64,000 bases of DNA from Bin127 sp965221625 (GTDB lineage Bacteria; Chloroflexota; Dehalococcoidia; Lucifugimonadales; Lucifugimonadaceae): positions 1 through 64,000 of the forward strand of contig OZ244903.1 of assembly GCA_965221625.1 (NCBI GenBank), written 5' to 3'. Of the stretch, positions 8,429-17,333 are shown in pieces (position 1 is the stretch's first letter; each line of letters starts with the position of its first letter). The notes beneath the pieces were generated by a model. The model did not search any database. It saw only the letters and a list, made by a program, of their open reading frames with translations, and was not told where the DNA came from. The translations under genes and the position numbers were made by a program.

Positions 8429-9280
8429 CTAGTTCAACGCCTCTTCGCGAATGGCTTTAAGAGCGTCGACATTGGGTTTGTCTGGACCATCCTTCTCATA
8501 CCCGGGTACCTCAAGATAGAACGGCACGTCGGCAAAGGCGGGGTGAGACATCACACTCAAGAATCCATCGTTCCCGATTAGTCCCTCACCTATGTTGTCG
8601 TGTCGGTCGACAGATGAGCCGCGCTCGCGTTTCGAGTCGTTGGCGTGGACCGAGCGCAACAAATCGAGACCAATCTCGCGATCGAATTCTTCCATCATCG
8701 CCTCGACACCGTCTTTGCTGGATACGTCATAACCGGCGGCCCATACGTGCTGCGTGTCGAGGCATACTGCAACCCGCGGATGGTCGATCGCGTTGATGAT
8801 GCGACCGAGTTCGGCAAACTTCGATCCGATGTGATCCCCAGATCCTGCCGAAGTCTCAAGCATCAACAACGAATCGCCTGGTGCTGCGCCCAGAACTTCG
8901 TGGACCCCCTCAACGAAACTGTCGAACACCGAGTCGAGGCCAGCACCCCTGTGGCTTGCAGGATGGAACACCAAGCCCAACGCGCCCAATCGCACCGTTT
9001 CAACCAACTCGGCAGCGAGGGAAGTCCGACTCTTTTCGACCAACGCAGGGTCCGGTGATCCGAGAGCCGTCAGGTACTTGGCATGGACTATGGTCGGTCC
9101 CAAACCAGCATCTGCCATCTTTTCGTGGTACTGCGCGAGTGGCTTCTCCTTGATTGCCGGAACCCGCCACATGCGGGGGGAAGCCGCGAACACCTGAACG
9201 CATTCCGCACCGATGTCGAGAGCACGGTCGATAGCCTTGTCGACACCGCCTGAGGTCGACACGTGTGCGCCAATGTACAT
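8429..9280 (-). CDS. nfo: endonuclease IV (AP endonuclease)
   Basis: A 283-residue TIM-barrel DNA repair enzyme of the usual length. It starts M-Y-I-G-A-H-V-S-T-S-G-G, the family N-terminus. The metal-site segments are visible: L-E-T-S-A-G-S-G, V-C-L-D-T-Q-H, V-H-A-N-D-S-K, R-H-D-N-I-G-E-G and the C-terminal Y-L-E-V-P-G. It cleaves the phosphodiester bond 5' of abasic sites in base excision repair, using three zinc ions. It follows secF on the same strand after about 100 bases, so separate transcription is possible. Confidence 0.93.
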   Translation of the reverse strand: MYIGAHVSTSGGVDKAIDRALDIGAECVQVFAASPRMWRVPAIKEKPLAQYHEKMADAGLGPTIVHAKYLTALGSPDPALVEKSRTSLAAELVETVRLGALGLVFHPASHRGAGLDSVFDSFVEGVHEVLGAAPGDSLLMLETSAGSGDHIGSKFAELGRIINAIDHPRVAVCLDTQHVWAAGYDVSSKDGVEAMMEEFDREIGLDLLRSVHANDSKRERGSSVDRHDNIGEGLIGNDGFLSVMSHPAFADVPFYLEVPGYEKDGPDKPNVDALKAIREEALN

Positions 9281-9379
9281 CGATACTCCTCCCGTGAAAC
9301 GTCGCTAGGCGATGCCGGAGTGCCAGACTCCGACATTGCAAGTGTACCCCTCCGACTGGTCGCGGGAATCCCTTGGGGG

Positions 9380-10306
9380 TTAGCCAACCGCGCGGCGACG
9401 GATCAGTCGAGGCATGCGCAGGAAACCACTAGGGTCGCGTTCTTCCCACGAAACTAGTACTTGGGCAGCGACAAACACGGAGGAGTATGTCCCAACGATG
9501 ACGCCAAGCAGCAAGACGATCAGGAAGTCTCGGAGACTCTGACCACCAAACAGAAGCATGGCAAGAATCACCGTGGCTGTAGTGAAGCTCGTACCCAATG
9601 AACGGATAATCGACTCGCGAATCGATGCATTGACCGTGATCCGGAATGAACGCGAAGGAACCAACAGTACATTCTCTCGGACCCGATCGAAGATCACGAT
9701 CGTGTCGTTAACGGAGTAACCGATGACGGTCAGGATGCCAACGATGAATATCGCGTTCACACTCGCGTTCAACAAGACGCCGAGAAGTGAGAACAGTCCT
9801 AACACGATCAGGACATCGTGAATCAACGCCACGACCGCCGCGATGGCGTAGCGATACGAACCAGGGACCGTCCGAAACGCATACATGATGTAAAGCATCA
9901 CGAACAACGCGGCGACCGACACCGCGATGATGGCGTTTCGCACGGTGCCTTGGGCCACCGATGATCCGACCGTGACCGTTTCGAGGGTTACCGGTTCATC
10001 GCCAGTCAACGCGGTGAGTTCGGCGTCGACCACGTTCTTGCCCTCGTTGCCGAGATCATTGGTGCGGACGAAGTATTGACCGTCGCCGAGATTCTGGACG
10101 ATCGCTTCTGGATGCCCGGCATCTATCAATGCCGCCTTGACCGAATCGCTTCCCGGATCGTTGGACCCGAAGTCATACGTGGTACTCGTCCCGGACACGA
10201 AATCGATGCCGAGGTTCAAACCGGGTGCCACTAGTAACACCACGGACGCGACCACGAGGACGAGCGAGATCGGTATGAATATCCTGCGTGCTGCTACAAA
10301 ATCCAT
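9380..10306 (-). CDS. secF: protein translocase subunit SecF
   Basis: A 308-residue membrane protein with one N-terminal helix, a periplasmic domain of about 100 residues, then five more predicted helices, as in SecF. Signature segments include G-I-D-F-V-S-G-T near the N-terminus, and Y-S-V-N-D-T-I-V-I-F-D-R-V-R-E-N in the second half, which is the RND-superfamily SecD/F motif. With SecD it uses the ion-motive force to help late steps of Sec export. It is immediately downstream of secD (18 bases), forming a secDF operon. Confidence 0.95.
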   Translation of the reverse strand: MDFVAARRIFIPISLVLVVASVVLLVAPGLNLGIDFVSGTSTTYDFGSNDPGSDSVKAALIDAGHPEAIVQNLGDGQYFVRTNDLGNEGKNVVDAELTALTGDEPVTLETVTVGSSVAQGTVRNAIIAVSVAALFVMLYIMYAFRTVPGSYRYAIAAVVALIHDVLIVLGLFSLLGVLLNASVNAIFIVGILTVIGYSVNDTIVIFDRVRENVLLVPSRSFRITVNASIRESIIRSLGTSFTTATVILAMLLFGGQSLRDFLIVLLLGVIVGTYSSVFVAAQVLVSWEERDPSGFLRMPRLIRRRAVG

Positions 10307-10324
10307 CGTTCAATGCCCACCCGT

Positions 10325-12469
10325 CTAGGACGCCGTCCCTTGTTGATCGCTTACCGGCACGAATAATCCGCTTGAAGAACGACCAATACCCGTGCGGGCG
10401 ACCAAACGCAACATCAATCGGCTAGCGAAAAACGCCGTAAACATGCTCAGCAGTACACCAATGCCCAACGTCAACGCAAATCCTTGCATGATGCTCGTGC
10501 TAAAACGATCTCCGAACCAGAACAGCACGACGGCAGTGATGATGGTCGAGAAGTTACCGTCGCGTATGGACGGCCATGCCCGTTCGAATCCGGCGTTCAA
10601 CGCCGCAAGCAAATCACGTCCGGCGCGCAACTCTTCTTTGGTGCGCTCAGCAATCAGGACGTTAGCATCGACGGCAAAGCCGAGGGACAGAATGATCGCT
10701 GCGGCACCTGAGAGTGTCAGCGTTACCGGTATCACCTTGAATATTGCCAGCAACATCATCGTGTACGCAAGCAGCGAGATACTGGCAACGACACCGGGAA
10801 CTTTGTAGTAGGAGATCATAAAGATTACGAGCAGAACCAAACCGATTCCGCCTGCGACGAGACTTCGCCGTAATGAGTCGGCACCCAATATGGCATCTAC
10901 GCTCCGCTCCTCTGAGAGCGACAACTCGGCCGGCAATGCACCAGATCTTAGCTGGATTGCCAAAGTACGTACTCGTTCGGTGGTGAAATCCCCACCCGAT
11001 ATGATCGCCCGACCATCCGCAATGCCTTGGCCACCCGTATTGACGGTTGGGGCAACCAACTCCACGTTGTCAAGGTAAATCGCCAACACGTCCCGATTAC
11101 GAGCAACGCGCCCGGTTACCTCGAAGAAGGCATCGGCACCCGACTCATTGAAGACTATCGTCACAACCGGTGCGGGCGGCGTGCCTTCGATAGACGGGAA
11201 TGCATCGTCGAGGTCTTCTGCTGATATGCCGGTAGCCTGCTCAACGAAGTAGTTCGGAGAGGAGCAACGCAGCAGCAACCATTCGGTCTCCGACAGGCCG
11301 TCAGGCGGCCACACTTCTTCTTCGTAGTCGGCCGGTGGCACCAACGGCCCACACTTGCGCTCCCGAAACTCCAACTGAGCCGTCGAGCCGATCAGAGCTT
11401 TCGCTTCCTGCACTCCGCCGGCGACAGTCCATTGAGCGATGTCACCCAAACTGCGAACTGACGCCAAGTCCCCGATGCCGACAAGCTCTGTGGTTAGATT
11501 TTCGATGTCGGAGGCCACGATATTGCCTTCGTCGTCCGTGCTTCGGGGATTCAAACGACCGGTCAATTCTGCTTCAAAGTAGATTGCATCCACTTGCCGG
11601 AAACCGCCCGATTCATCAGTCAGAAACAACAGAGTATCCGTGCCATCGCTAACCACCAGGTCGTCGAATCCTGCTGCATCGAATGCTGCTTGAACCTGTT
11701 CCGTCGTCGGCGCAACTCTCTCCGGTTGAGCAGCTTCTTCGGTGTCCGCATCGTCAGACGCTTCATCATCATTCGATTGATCGTCTGCAGCTTCGTCGCT
11801 ACCCGCGTTGTCAGCCGTTGAAGTCTCATCTTCAGACTCGGAACCCGTCGTCTCGTCTTCTGTCGGAGCAGGTTCGGCTGACTCCTCCGGGACGATCAGC
11901 TCGTACTCGAATGTGGCGCGGATAGTCGCCGGATGTTTCTCCTGAAGCCGGTCTCTCCACGCTTCGGCATTCTCGGAGTCGAAATCATCGAACGCCACAA
12001 TCATTGACGCGTCTTCATTGACGACTACTTCAACGCCCGTCTTGCCGAGATCGGAGGTGAAAAACTCTTCGATCTGTTCAGGTGTAATCTCACCTTCATT
12101 GATGTAGACATTGAGCGACGATTCTGCTTGCCCTGGCAGTTGGATCAGGATGCGGTCGGCTGGGTTGCCGAGAACCTGCACCGTGGGTTCGCTAACGCCG
12201 AACGCATTGACACGACTCTCGATGATCGTGCGGATCGTCTCAACATCCTCGGCGGAAGGCGTGCCTCCCTCCGGATCGACGATGTCGTAAACCAGGTGGG
12301 TGCCGCCTTGCAGGTCGAGGCCCAAACTGAGCCCCAAAAACGCGTCGTCGTTTCCGCGATCGAATTCGAAGTTGAAGACGTTGAAGTTGATCCGCGGCGT
12401 TACAATCACAATCGCCGCAACGACTACCAGCACCGCGACGAAAACCAGCCCTCTTAGATCGCGAACCAC
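10325..12469 (-). CDS. secD: protein translocase subunit SecD with acidic insertion
   Basis: A 714-residue SecD with a GTG start. It shows G-L-D-L-Q-G-G-T-H-L near the N-terminus and, in the C-terminal membrane half, L-G-F-A-V-D-A-N-V-L-I-A-E-R, the SecD signature. Between about residues 196 and 256, inside the periplasmic part, is a low-complexity insertion made almost wholly of Glu, Asp, Ser, Thr and Ala, which explains much of the extra length over common bacterial SecD. It forms an operon with secF. The insertion is in frame and keeps flanking domains intact, so it is probably a surface loop. Confidence 0.95.
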   Translation of the reverse strand: MVRDLRGLVFVAVLVVVAAIVIVTPRINFNVFNFEFDRGNDDAFLGLSLGLDLQGGTHLVYDIVDPEGGTPSAEDVETIRTIIESRVNAFGVSEPTVQVLGNPADRILIQLPGQAESSLNVYINEGEITPEQIEEFFTSDLGKTGVEVVVNEDASMIVAFDDFDSENAEAWRDRLQEKHPATIRATFEYELIVPEESAEPAPTEDETTGSESEDETSTADNAGSDEAADDQSNDDEASDDADTEEAAQPERVAPTTEQVQAAFDAAGFDDLVVSDGTDTLLFLTDESGGFRQVDAIYFEAELTGRLNPRSTDDEGNIVASDIENLTTELVGIGDLASVRSLGDIAQWTVAGGVQEAKALIGSTAQLEFRERKCGPLVPPADYEEEVWPPDGLSETEWLLLRCSSPNYFVEQATGISAEDLDDAFPSIEGTPPAPVVTIVFNESGADAFFEVTGRVARNRDVLAIYLDNVELVAPTVNTGGQGIADGRAIISGGDFTTERVRTLAIQLRSGALPAELSLSEERSVDAILGADSLRRSLVAGGIGLVLLVIFMISYYKVPGVVASISLLAYTMMLLAIFKVIPVTLTLSGAAAIILSLGFAVDANVLIAERTKEELRAGRDLLAALNAGFERAWPSIRDGNFSTIITAVVLFWFGDRFSTSIMQGFALTLGIGVLLSMFTAFFASRLMLRLVARTGIGRSSSGLFVPVSDQQGTAS

Positions 12470-12610
12470 TGCAAGATTAACCGAAGATACATTGATGTCG
12501 ACGGGTACGCGACAACGCCGACGCTATGCGCCATGTTTGCGGTTCAATGTCCATCATCAACGGGGCCGTGGGAGCGCGGTCGTCGCCACCAAGGCAGATA
12601 GCCAATCACA

Positions 12611-12646
12611 AAAAACGACTTCGATACATCCACTTGGATCGAAGCC
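12611..12646 (-). terminator. intrinsic terminator downstream of def
   Basis: On the minus strand a perfect seven-base stem CTTCGAT/ATCGAAG (12619-12644, 12-base loop) is followed three bases later by a TTTTTT run (12611-12615 region). It sits about 60 bases after the def stop and would end transcription of the priA-def unit before secD. Confidence 0.65.
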
Positions 12647-12704
12647 TTAATCAGATTAGTATACCACCGCGACTTTGCCAACTTGCCTCTGCCGTTGCGT
12701 GTCG

Positions 12705-13406
12705 CTAATCATCGCTCTCCGAACCGGATTCGAGCCCTTTGGTTCCTGCCTCGATGTCATACGCCAAATCTGACATTCGATGTCGCGGTGTCACATCGCT
12801 TAACCTCACGCGCGCCTGCACAAGCTCTGAACCGTCCCCATCGCCACCGTTGTGTCGATGACCGTGATGGCTATCGTGATCGTGCACCTCAATGTCGTAG
12901 GCGACGTCGTGGAGATGTGTTTCACCTTCTTCCGGTTCAGCACCAATCTCTCGTAGCTTTTCGTGCTCAAGTAGGTGATCCATGAACATGATCCCGTTGA
13001 GGTGATCAATCTCGTGTTCCAACGCTTGGGCGAGTAGCTCCTCGGCCGACACTCGCCACTTTGATCCCTGCGCGTCGAGTGCCCTGGCAGTGATGCTCAC
13101 TGATCGTCGTACGAGTCCTACGTAGCCGGGCACCGACAGACATCCTTCGTCGACTCCCCGTTCGCCATCGCGCTTGATTATCTCCGGATTGACCAGCCAA
13201 AATGGCTCCTCCTCCGGGAGGTGTATTGCAATCACGCGTCTCAGATCGCCGACTTGATTCGCGGCCAATCCGACACCTTCTGCATCCGCCAGGGTCTCAA
13301 CCATGTCGCGCGCCAATGTACGGACGCCGACATCGATCCGTCGGACGGTCCTGCACTTGCGCCGAAGAATTGGGTCTGGGAACAATCTGATCTCGCGAAT
13401 TGTCAT
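12705..13406 (-). CDS. def: peptide deformylase with His-rich C-terminal extension
   Basis: Residues 1-150 are a complete deformylase: motif 1 G-V-G-L-A-A-N-Q (44-51), motif 2 E-G-C-L-S with metal ligand Cys89, and motif 3 H-E-I-D-H (His131, Glu132, His135). It removes the N-formyl group from nascent proteins. The protein is 233 residues, longer than most deformylases. The extra tail carries eight histidines within residues 164-185 (H-D-H-D-S-H-H-G-H-R-H core) and two copies of an A-Y-D-I-E motif (167-173 and 213-219). It lies 33 bases after priA, the familiar priA-def order; fmt is not next to it. Confidence 0.93.
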   Translation of the reverse strand: MTIREIRLFPDPILRRKCRTVRRIDVGVRTLARDMVETLADAEGVGLAANQVGDLRRVIAIHLPEEEPFWLVNPEIIKRDGERGVDEGCLSVPGYVGLVRRSVSITARALDAQGSKWRVSAEELLAQALEHEIDHLNGIMFMDHLLEHEKLREIGAEPEEGETHLHDVAYDIEVHDHDSHHGHRHNGGDGDGSELVQARVRLSDVTPRHRMSDLAYDIEAGTKGLESGSESDD

Positions 13407-13439
13407 GGGGCACCAGCTTGCATTCTAAGACTCGTTTTC

Positions 13440-15917
13440 TTACGACATCTCAAGCGGATCGACGTCAACCGTCCATCCTGCTGCCAACGGCACCGCGTCA
13501 AGCAACTCCGACGGTTTCTCTCCCTTGATCAAGAGCTGCCATCGGTAACGGCCCGCGCGTCGGGCGGGATACGAAGGAGAAGGGCCAGCAACCTCGAAAT
13601 CAGATCCTGCGTGTCCGTCAAGGAAGTCGTCAATCCGGGTCCGTACGCTACGAGCTTCCGACTCTGCTTCTTCCCTTTGGAACGCTCCGGTTTCGATTCG
13701 GATGTAGTTCGCGAACGGAGGCAGATTGTAGTCGCTCCGAGACTTAATCTCATGCTCATAGAACGCGCGGAAGTCTTGATCGGCTGCCGAGCGAATTGCG
13801 AAATGTTGCGGTTGAAACGTTTGGATGATTGCGACGCCCGGAGTGTCGGCACGACCAGCCCTGCCCGTAACCTGCGACAACAGTTGGTACGTGCGCTCCG
13901 AAGATCTGAAACTCGGAACGGCTAGTCCGATGTCTGCCGCAACTACGCCGACTAGTGAAACGGAAGGTATATCCAATCCTTTGGCCACCATCTGAGTGCC
14001 GATCAGGATGTGATTGCCATCAGCCTCAAACTCTTTCAACAACTTAGCGTGTTCATTTGCATTCTTCGCGGTATCTGAATCCCATCTCAGAATAGGAGTC
14101 GTCGGGAAGAATCCCCGTACTGCTTCTTCAATGCCTTCGGTGCCAGTCGCACGTCTTGCGATGCCTGTGCCTCCGCAATCTCTACACTGGCGCGCGGCAC
14201 GCACCGAGTAGCTGCAGTAATGGCACTGGAGCCGGCTACCACCTTCTCGGCGTTGTGTGCGATGCAGTGCTAAAGGCGTGAAACAGTTCGGACACGCACG
14301 GATCGAGCCACAGCCCAGACACTGCACGAAAGACGCAGTTCCCCGTCGGTTGATGAATAGAATCGATTTCTCACCGCGTGCCACGTTCTCTGACAGAGCA
14401 TCGAGAAGTGGTCGACTGAGTGCTTCGCGGTGCCCGTCGCGAATTTCGTCGCGCATGTCCACGATGCTCGAAACGGCATGACCGTCAGATACGTTCGCAT
14501 TTGATCCAAATGCAGCCACGGCAACATTGATGCGTCTCGGCAAGGACAGCAACGCAATCCCTTCGTCATTCGACGCGCGATGGTAGGTAGCTAGATCGGG
14601 AGTAGCACTTCCAAACACCAAAGTCGCGCCCGTCGCATCGCACAACCTTTCGGCAACGTCCCGAGCGTGATACCGCGGCGCGCGGTCGCTTTGCTTGTAT
14701 GTCCACTCGTGCTCCTCGTCGATTACAACCAAACCGAGGTCGGTCACCGGCGCAAAGATAGCTGAGCGTGAACCGATGATCACCCTGTACCGCCCCGACC
14801 GAATCTTGTCCCACTGATCGAACCTTTGTCCCAGCGTGAGTCCGGAGTGCAGCATCGCGATGTCGCCGGGAAAACGGCTAACGAACCGATGCATCATCTG
14901 CGGCGTCATCGCGATCTCCGGCACCATCACAATCGCTCGTTTGCCACCATTGACGCAATATTCGACCGCCCGTAGGTAGACCTCCGTCTTGCCGCTGCCT
15001 GTGACACCGAATAGCAGGAACTTCGCCGCCCTCGAATCTTCAATACTCTTGACGATTGAGCGAACCGCGACCCGTTGCTCTGGGATCAGATCGTGCTTCA
15101 GTGAATCCTGGATTTCGATCCCTGACAGTGGATCACGTTCAACTCGAACCCGATCTACTTTCGCCACACCGTCATCAATAACCGCCTTGACTATACTTGA
15201 TCCGAACTCTCGACTGAGATCAGACCGAGGAACCGGTAGGGCAGCTGATGCCAGGTGCCGTAATAGCGCGACTCGGCGGTGCGCGCGTCTTTTTTCGTAA
15301 CCTTCGATCGCTGATTCGAGATCAGAACCCTTTAATGCAAGGTCTACAAACGGCTTATGGATGGCGCGCACCTGCGGCTGATCCCATACCGACTCCTGCC
15401 AGACAATCCCCGATCGAATTAACGCGTCTAGATGTCGCTCATTCGACCGGCCAGTCCGGCGGACCAAGCGGTCACGTCGGATCCGACCTGCGATCGGGAT
15501 TTGTTCTAAGACGTCGCGTTGATCTTCGGTGATTACGACGCCGGAAAGAATGTCGTCTACGCGGGCGGCGGTTTCAGTGCGAGAAATCCAAATGTGAAGC
15601 TGCCGATTCGCCCCCGGCGGCAACATCAACGCACAAGCTCGGAATATGTTGGTCCGGTAATGGTCAGCGATCCAACGTGCAACCCCCAACTGCGGACGAA
15701 GAATATACGGACCGCCTTCGACCACTCGGTCGATAACGCGCACGTTTTCCGCTTCAAAGGTCGCAGTCAGCGATAGCGCGATTCCTTGGATGGGTCGATT
15801 TCCGAAGGGCACCCACAGTAGATCGCCAGGTTGAACATTGGCGTCGCCGGGAATCGCGTAGGTGTAGGTCCTCAGTCGATCCTGGTCGGTGAAGTCGACT
15901 GCGACTTCAACATACAT
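13440..15917 (-). CDS. priA: primosomal protein N' (replication restart helicase)
   Basis: An 825-residue superfamily 2 helicase. It has Walker A G-V-T-G-S-G-K-T, motif II D-E-E-H and, between helicase lobes, the PriA zinc-binding cysteines (C-L-G-C...C-P-N-C...C-H-Y-C...C-R-D-C). The C-terminal lobe has G-T-Q-M-V-A-K-G-L-D and Q-V-T-G-R-A-G-R. PriA recognises stalled forks and reloads the replisome. The N-terminal DNA-binding domain M-Y-V-E-V-A-V-D begins at a clear ATG. It is downstream of rplS and upstream of def, all on the minus strand. Confidence 0.95.
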   Translation of the reverse strand: MYVEVAVDFTDQDRLRTYTYAIPGDANVQPGDLLWVPFGNRPIQGIALSLTATFEAENVRVIDRVVEGGPYILRPQLGVARWIADHYRTNIFRACALMLPPGANRQLHIWISRTETAARVDDILSGVVITEDQRDVLEQIPIAGRIRRDRLVRRTGRSNERHLDALIRSGIVWQESVWDQPQVRAIHKPFVDLALKGSDLESAIEGYEKRRAHRRVALLRHLASAALPVPRSDLSREFGSSIVKAVIDDGVAKVDRVRVERDPLSGIEIQDSLKHDLIPEQRVAVRSIVKSIEDSRAAKFLLFGVTGSGKTEVYLRAVEYCVNGGKRAIVMVPEIAMTPQMMHRFVSRFPGDIAMLHSGLTLGQRFDQWDKIRSGRYRVIIGSRSAIFAPVTDLGLVVIDEEHEWTYKQSDRAPRYHARDVAERLCDATGATLVFGSATPDLATYHRASNDEGIALLSLPRRINVAVAAFGSNANVSDGHAVSSIVDMRDEIRDGHREALSRPLLDALSENVARGEKSILFINRRGTASFVQCLGCGSIRACPNCFTPLALHRTQRREGGSRLQCHYCSYSVRAARQCRDCGGTGIARRATGTEGIEEAVRGFFPTTPILRWDSDTAKNANEHAKLLKEFEADGNHILIGTQMVAKGLDIPSVSLVGVVAADIGLAVPSFRSSERTYQLLSQVTGRAGRADTPGVAIIQTFQPQHFAIRSAADQDFRAFYEHEIKSRSDYNLPPFANYIRIETGAFQREEAESEARSVRTRIDDFLDGHAGSDFEVAGPSPSYPARRAGRYRWQLLIKGEKPSELLDAVPLAAGWTVDVDPLEMS

Positions 15918-16000
15918 ATCTGCTACGCCCCTATCTCAGCGGAGCGTCAAACGTCAGGTACCCGCGCCTACGAGTCAATACGGTGCTTGAAATCCATCCT

Positions 16001-16354
16001 TCAGCGTCGCTCCTTGATGCGAGCGTGCCGTCCGGTGAGGCCACGGAGGTAGTAAAGCCGAGCGCGGCGCACCTTTCCACGTCTCGTTACCTTGACCGAT
16101 TGCAACGTGGGTGAGTGAAAGGGCACGATCCGCTCAACGCCGATGCCATACGAAACGCGACGAACCTTGAACGTAGACCCCGGGTTCGGAATCTTCGCTT
16201 CTCGGTAGCGTCCCGCGATTACGTTGCCTTGGAATGCCTGTACACGCTCGCGATCGCCTTCACGGATTAGCATATTGACCGTCACCGTGTCACCCGGTTG
16301 AAACTCGTCAATCTCCGCTGAAGGTCGAGTCTTGAGCAGTTCCATCGCGTTCAT
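16001..16354 (-). CDS. rplS: 50S ribosomal protein L19
   Basis: A 117-residue L19. The conserved segments F-Q-P-G-D-T-V near the start, R-V-Q-A-F-Q-G-N-V-I-A, Y-G-I-G-V-E-R-I-V-P, H-S-P, and the basic end R-R-A-R-L-Y-Y-L-R...I-K-E-R-R are all present. An AGGA lies 11 bases before the chosen ATG; an in-frame GTG at 16363 is an alternative that adds three residues. In many bacteria rplS follows rpsP-rimM-trmD; here trmD is separate at 26116, so that operon has been split. Confidence 0.95.
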   Translation of the reverse strand: MNAMELLKTRPSAEIDEFQPGDTVTVNMLIREGDRERVQAFQGNVIAGRYREAKIPNPGSTFKVRRVSYGIGVERIVPFHSPTLQSVKVTRRGKVRRARLYYLRGLTGRHARIKERR

Positions 16355-16529
16355 GGCGGACACGTTCCTGTGAGGTTATTGAATGAGCTCGTGAAAGCGT
16401 GGCACACCCGAATCTCGGATGCCGATTACGAACTTAATCGGCCAATGCGCCCCAATGCGCCAACGAATCTAGTATATCCAAACTGCACTTGCACACCGTT
16501 GCGGCGGTGCTCGCGAAGGGCGCAAACCT

Positions 16530-17333
16530 TCACCGGTCAGCCAGCTTGGCCAGCTCCTCACCGCGACGGTATGCCGCCAGCACCGCCTCAATCGACGTGT
16601 TGCGAAAACCACCCGTCTCAAGCGCGTGCAACGCAGCCGCCGCCGTCCCCCCGGGTGACGTTACCATGTTCCGCAACTCCGCTGGATGCTTGCCCGAATC
16701 CTTGGCGAGCGCGGCACTACCCAAGATCATCTGAATCGCCAGTTTCCGTGCATCGGCCGGCGACATCCCCAACTCGACGGCCCCGTCCACAAGTGCCTCG
16801 GCGAACACAAACACATACGCCGGGCCGCTCGCACTCAAGGCAGTCGCGATATCTACCAACTTCTCGTCGTCGAAGTAAATCTGCTCACCTACTGAAGCCA
16901 GTATCGCAGCCGCAAAGTCACGGGTTTGGGAAGCAACCGAGGGGGATGCAGTCCATGCTGTGGCACCCATGCCTATCTGTGCTGGCATGTTCGGCATGAC
17001 GCGGATCACACTCTTGGTACCTAAATTGTCGACTATCGTCTTCACCTGCACCCCGGCAAGTATTGACATGAATGTCGCGCCACTGACGTCACCGCGTAGC
17101 TCGTCTGCAACCTCACTCAATTGCTGAGGTTTTATGGCTAGGACGGTCAACTCCGAAACTGAAACCGCTTGCGCATTCGAATCGGCGACGTAGACCCCGT
17201 ACTTTCCTTCCAGAAAACGGGCGCGTTCCGCTACCGTCTCGCTAATCCAAATCTCGACCTCCAACTGGGCGGTTCTGATTCCGGCGATGATCGCTTCCGC
17301 CATCACGCCGGCACCGATGAACGAGAGGTTCAT
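16530..17333 (-). CDS. proC: pyrroline-5-carboxylate reductase
   Basis: A 267-residue protein of the normal family length. It has the N-terminal NAD(P)-binding motif F-I-G-A-G-V-M-A-E-A-I-I, V-I-R-V-M-P-N-M-P-A, and the C-terminal signature segment P-A-E-L-R-N-M-V-T-S-P-G-G-T-A-A-A-A-L. It catalyses the last step of proline synthesis. Its start overlaps the end of pdxA by four bases, so the two are translationally coupled although their pathways differ. Confidence 0.94.
   Translation of the reverse strand: MNLSFIGAGVMAEAIIAGIRTAQLEVEIWISETVAERARFLEGKYGVYVADSNAQAVSVSELTVLAIKPQQLSEVADELRGDVSGATFMSILAGVQVKTIVDNLGTKSVIRVMPNMPAQIGMGATAWTASPSVASQTRDFAAAILASVGEQIYFDDEKLVDIATALSASGPAYVFVFAEALVDGAVELGMSPADARKLAIQMILGSAALAKDSGKHPAELRNMVTSPGGTAAAALHALETGGFRNTSIEAVLAAYRRGEELAKLADR

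Noticed and set aside
10580..10600. GTTCGAATCC sequence resembling a tRNA T-loop
   Set aside because: It lies inside secD and no cloverleaf can be drawn around it.
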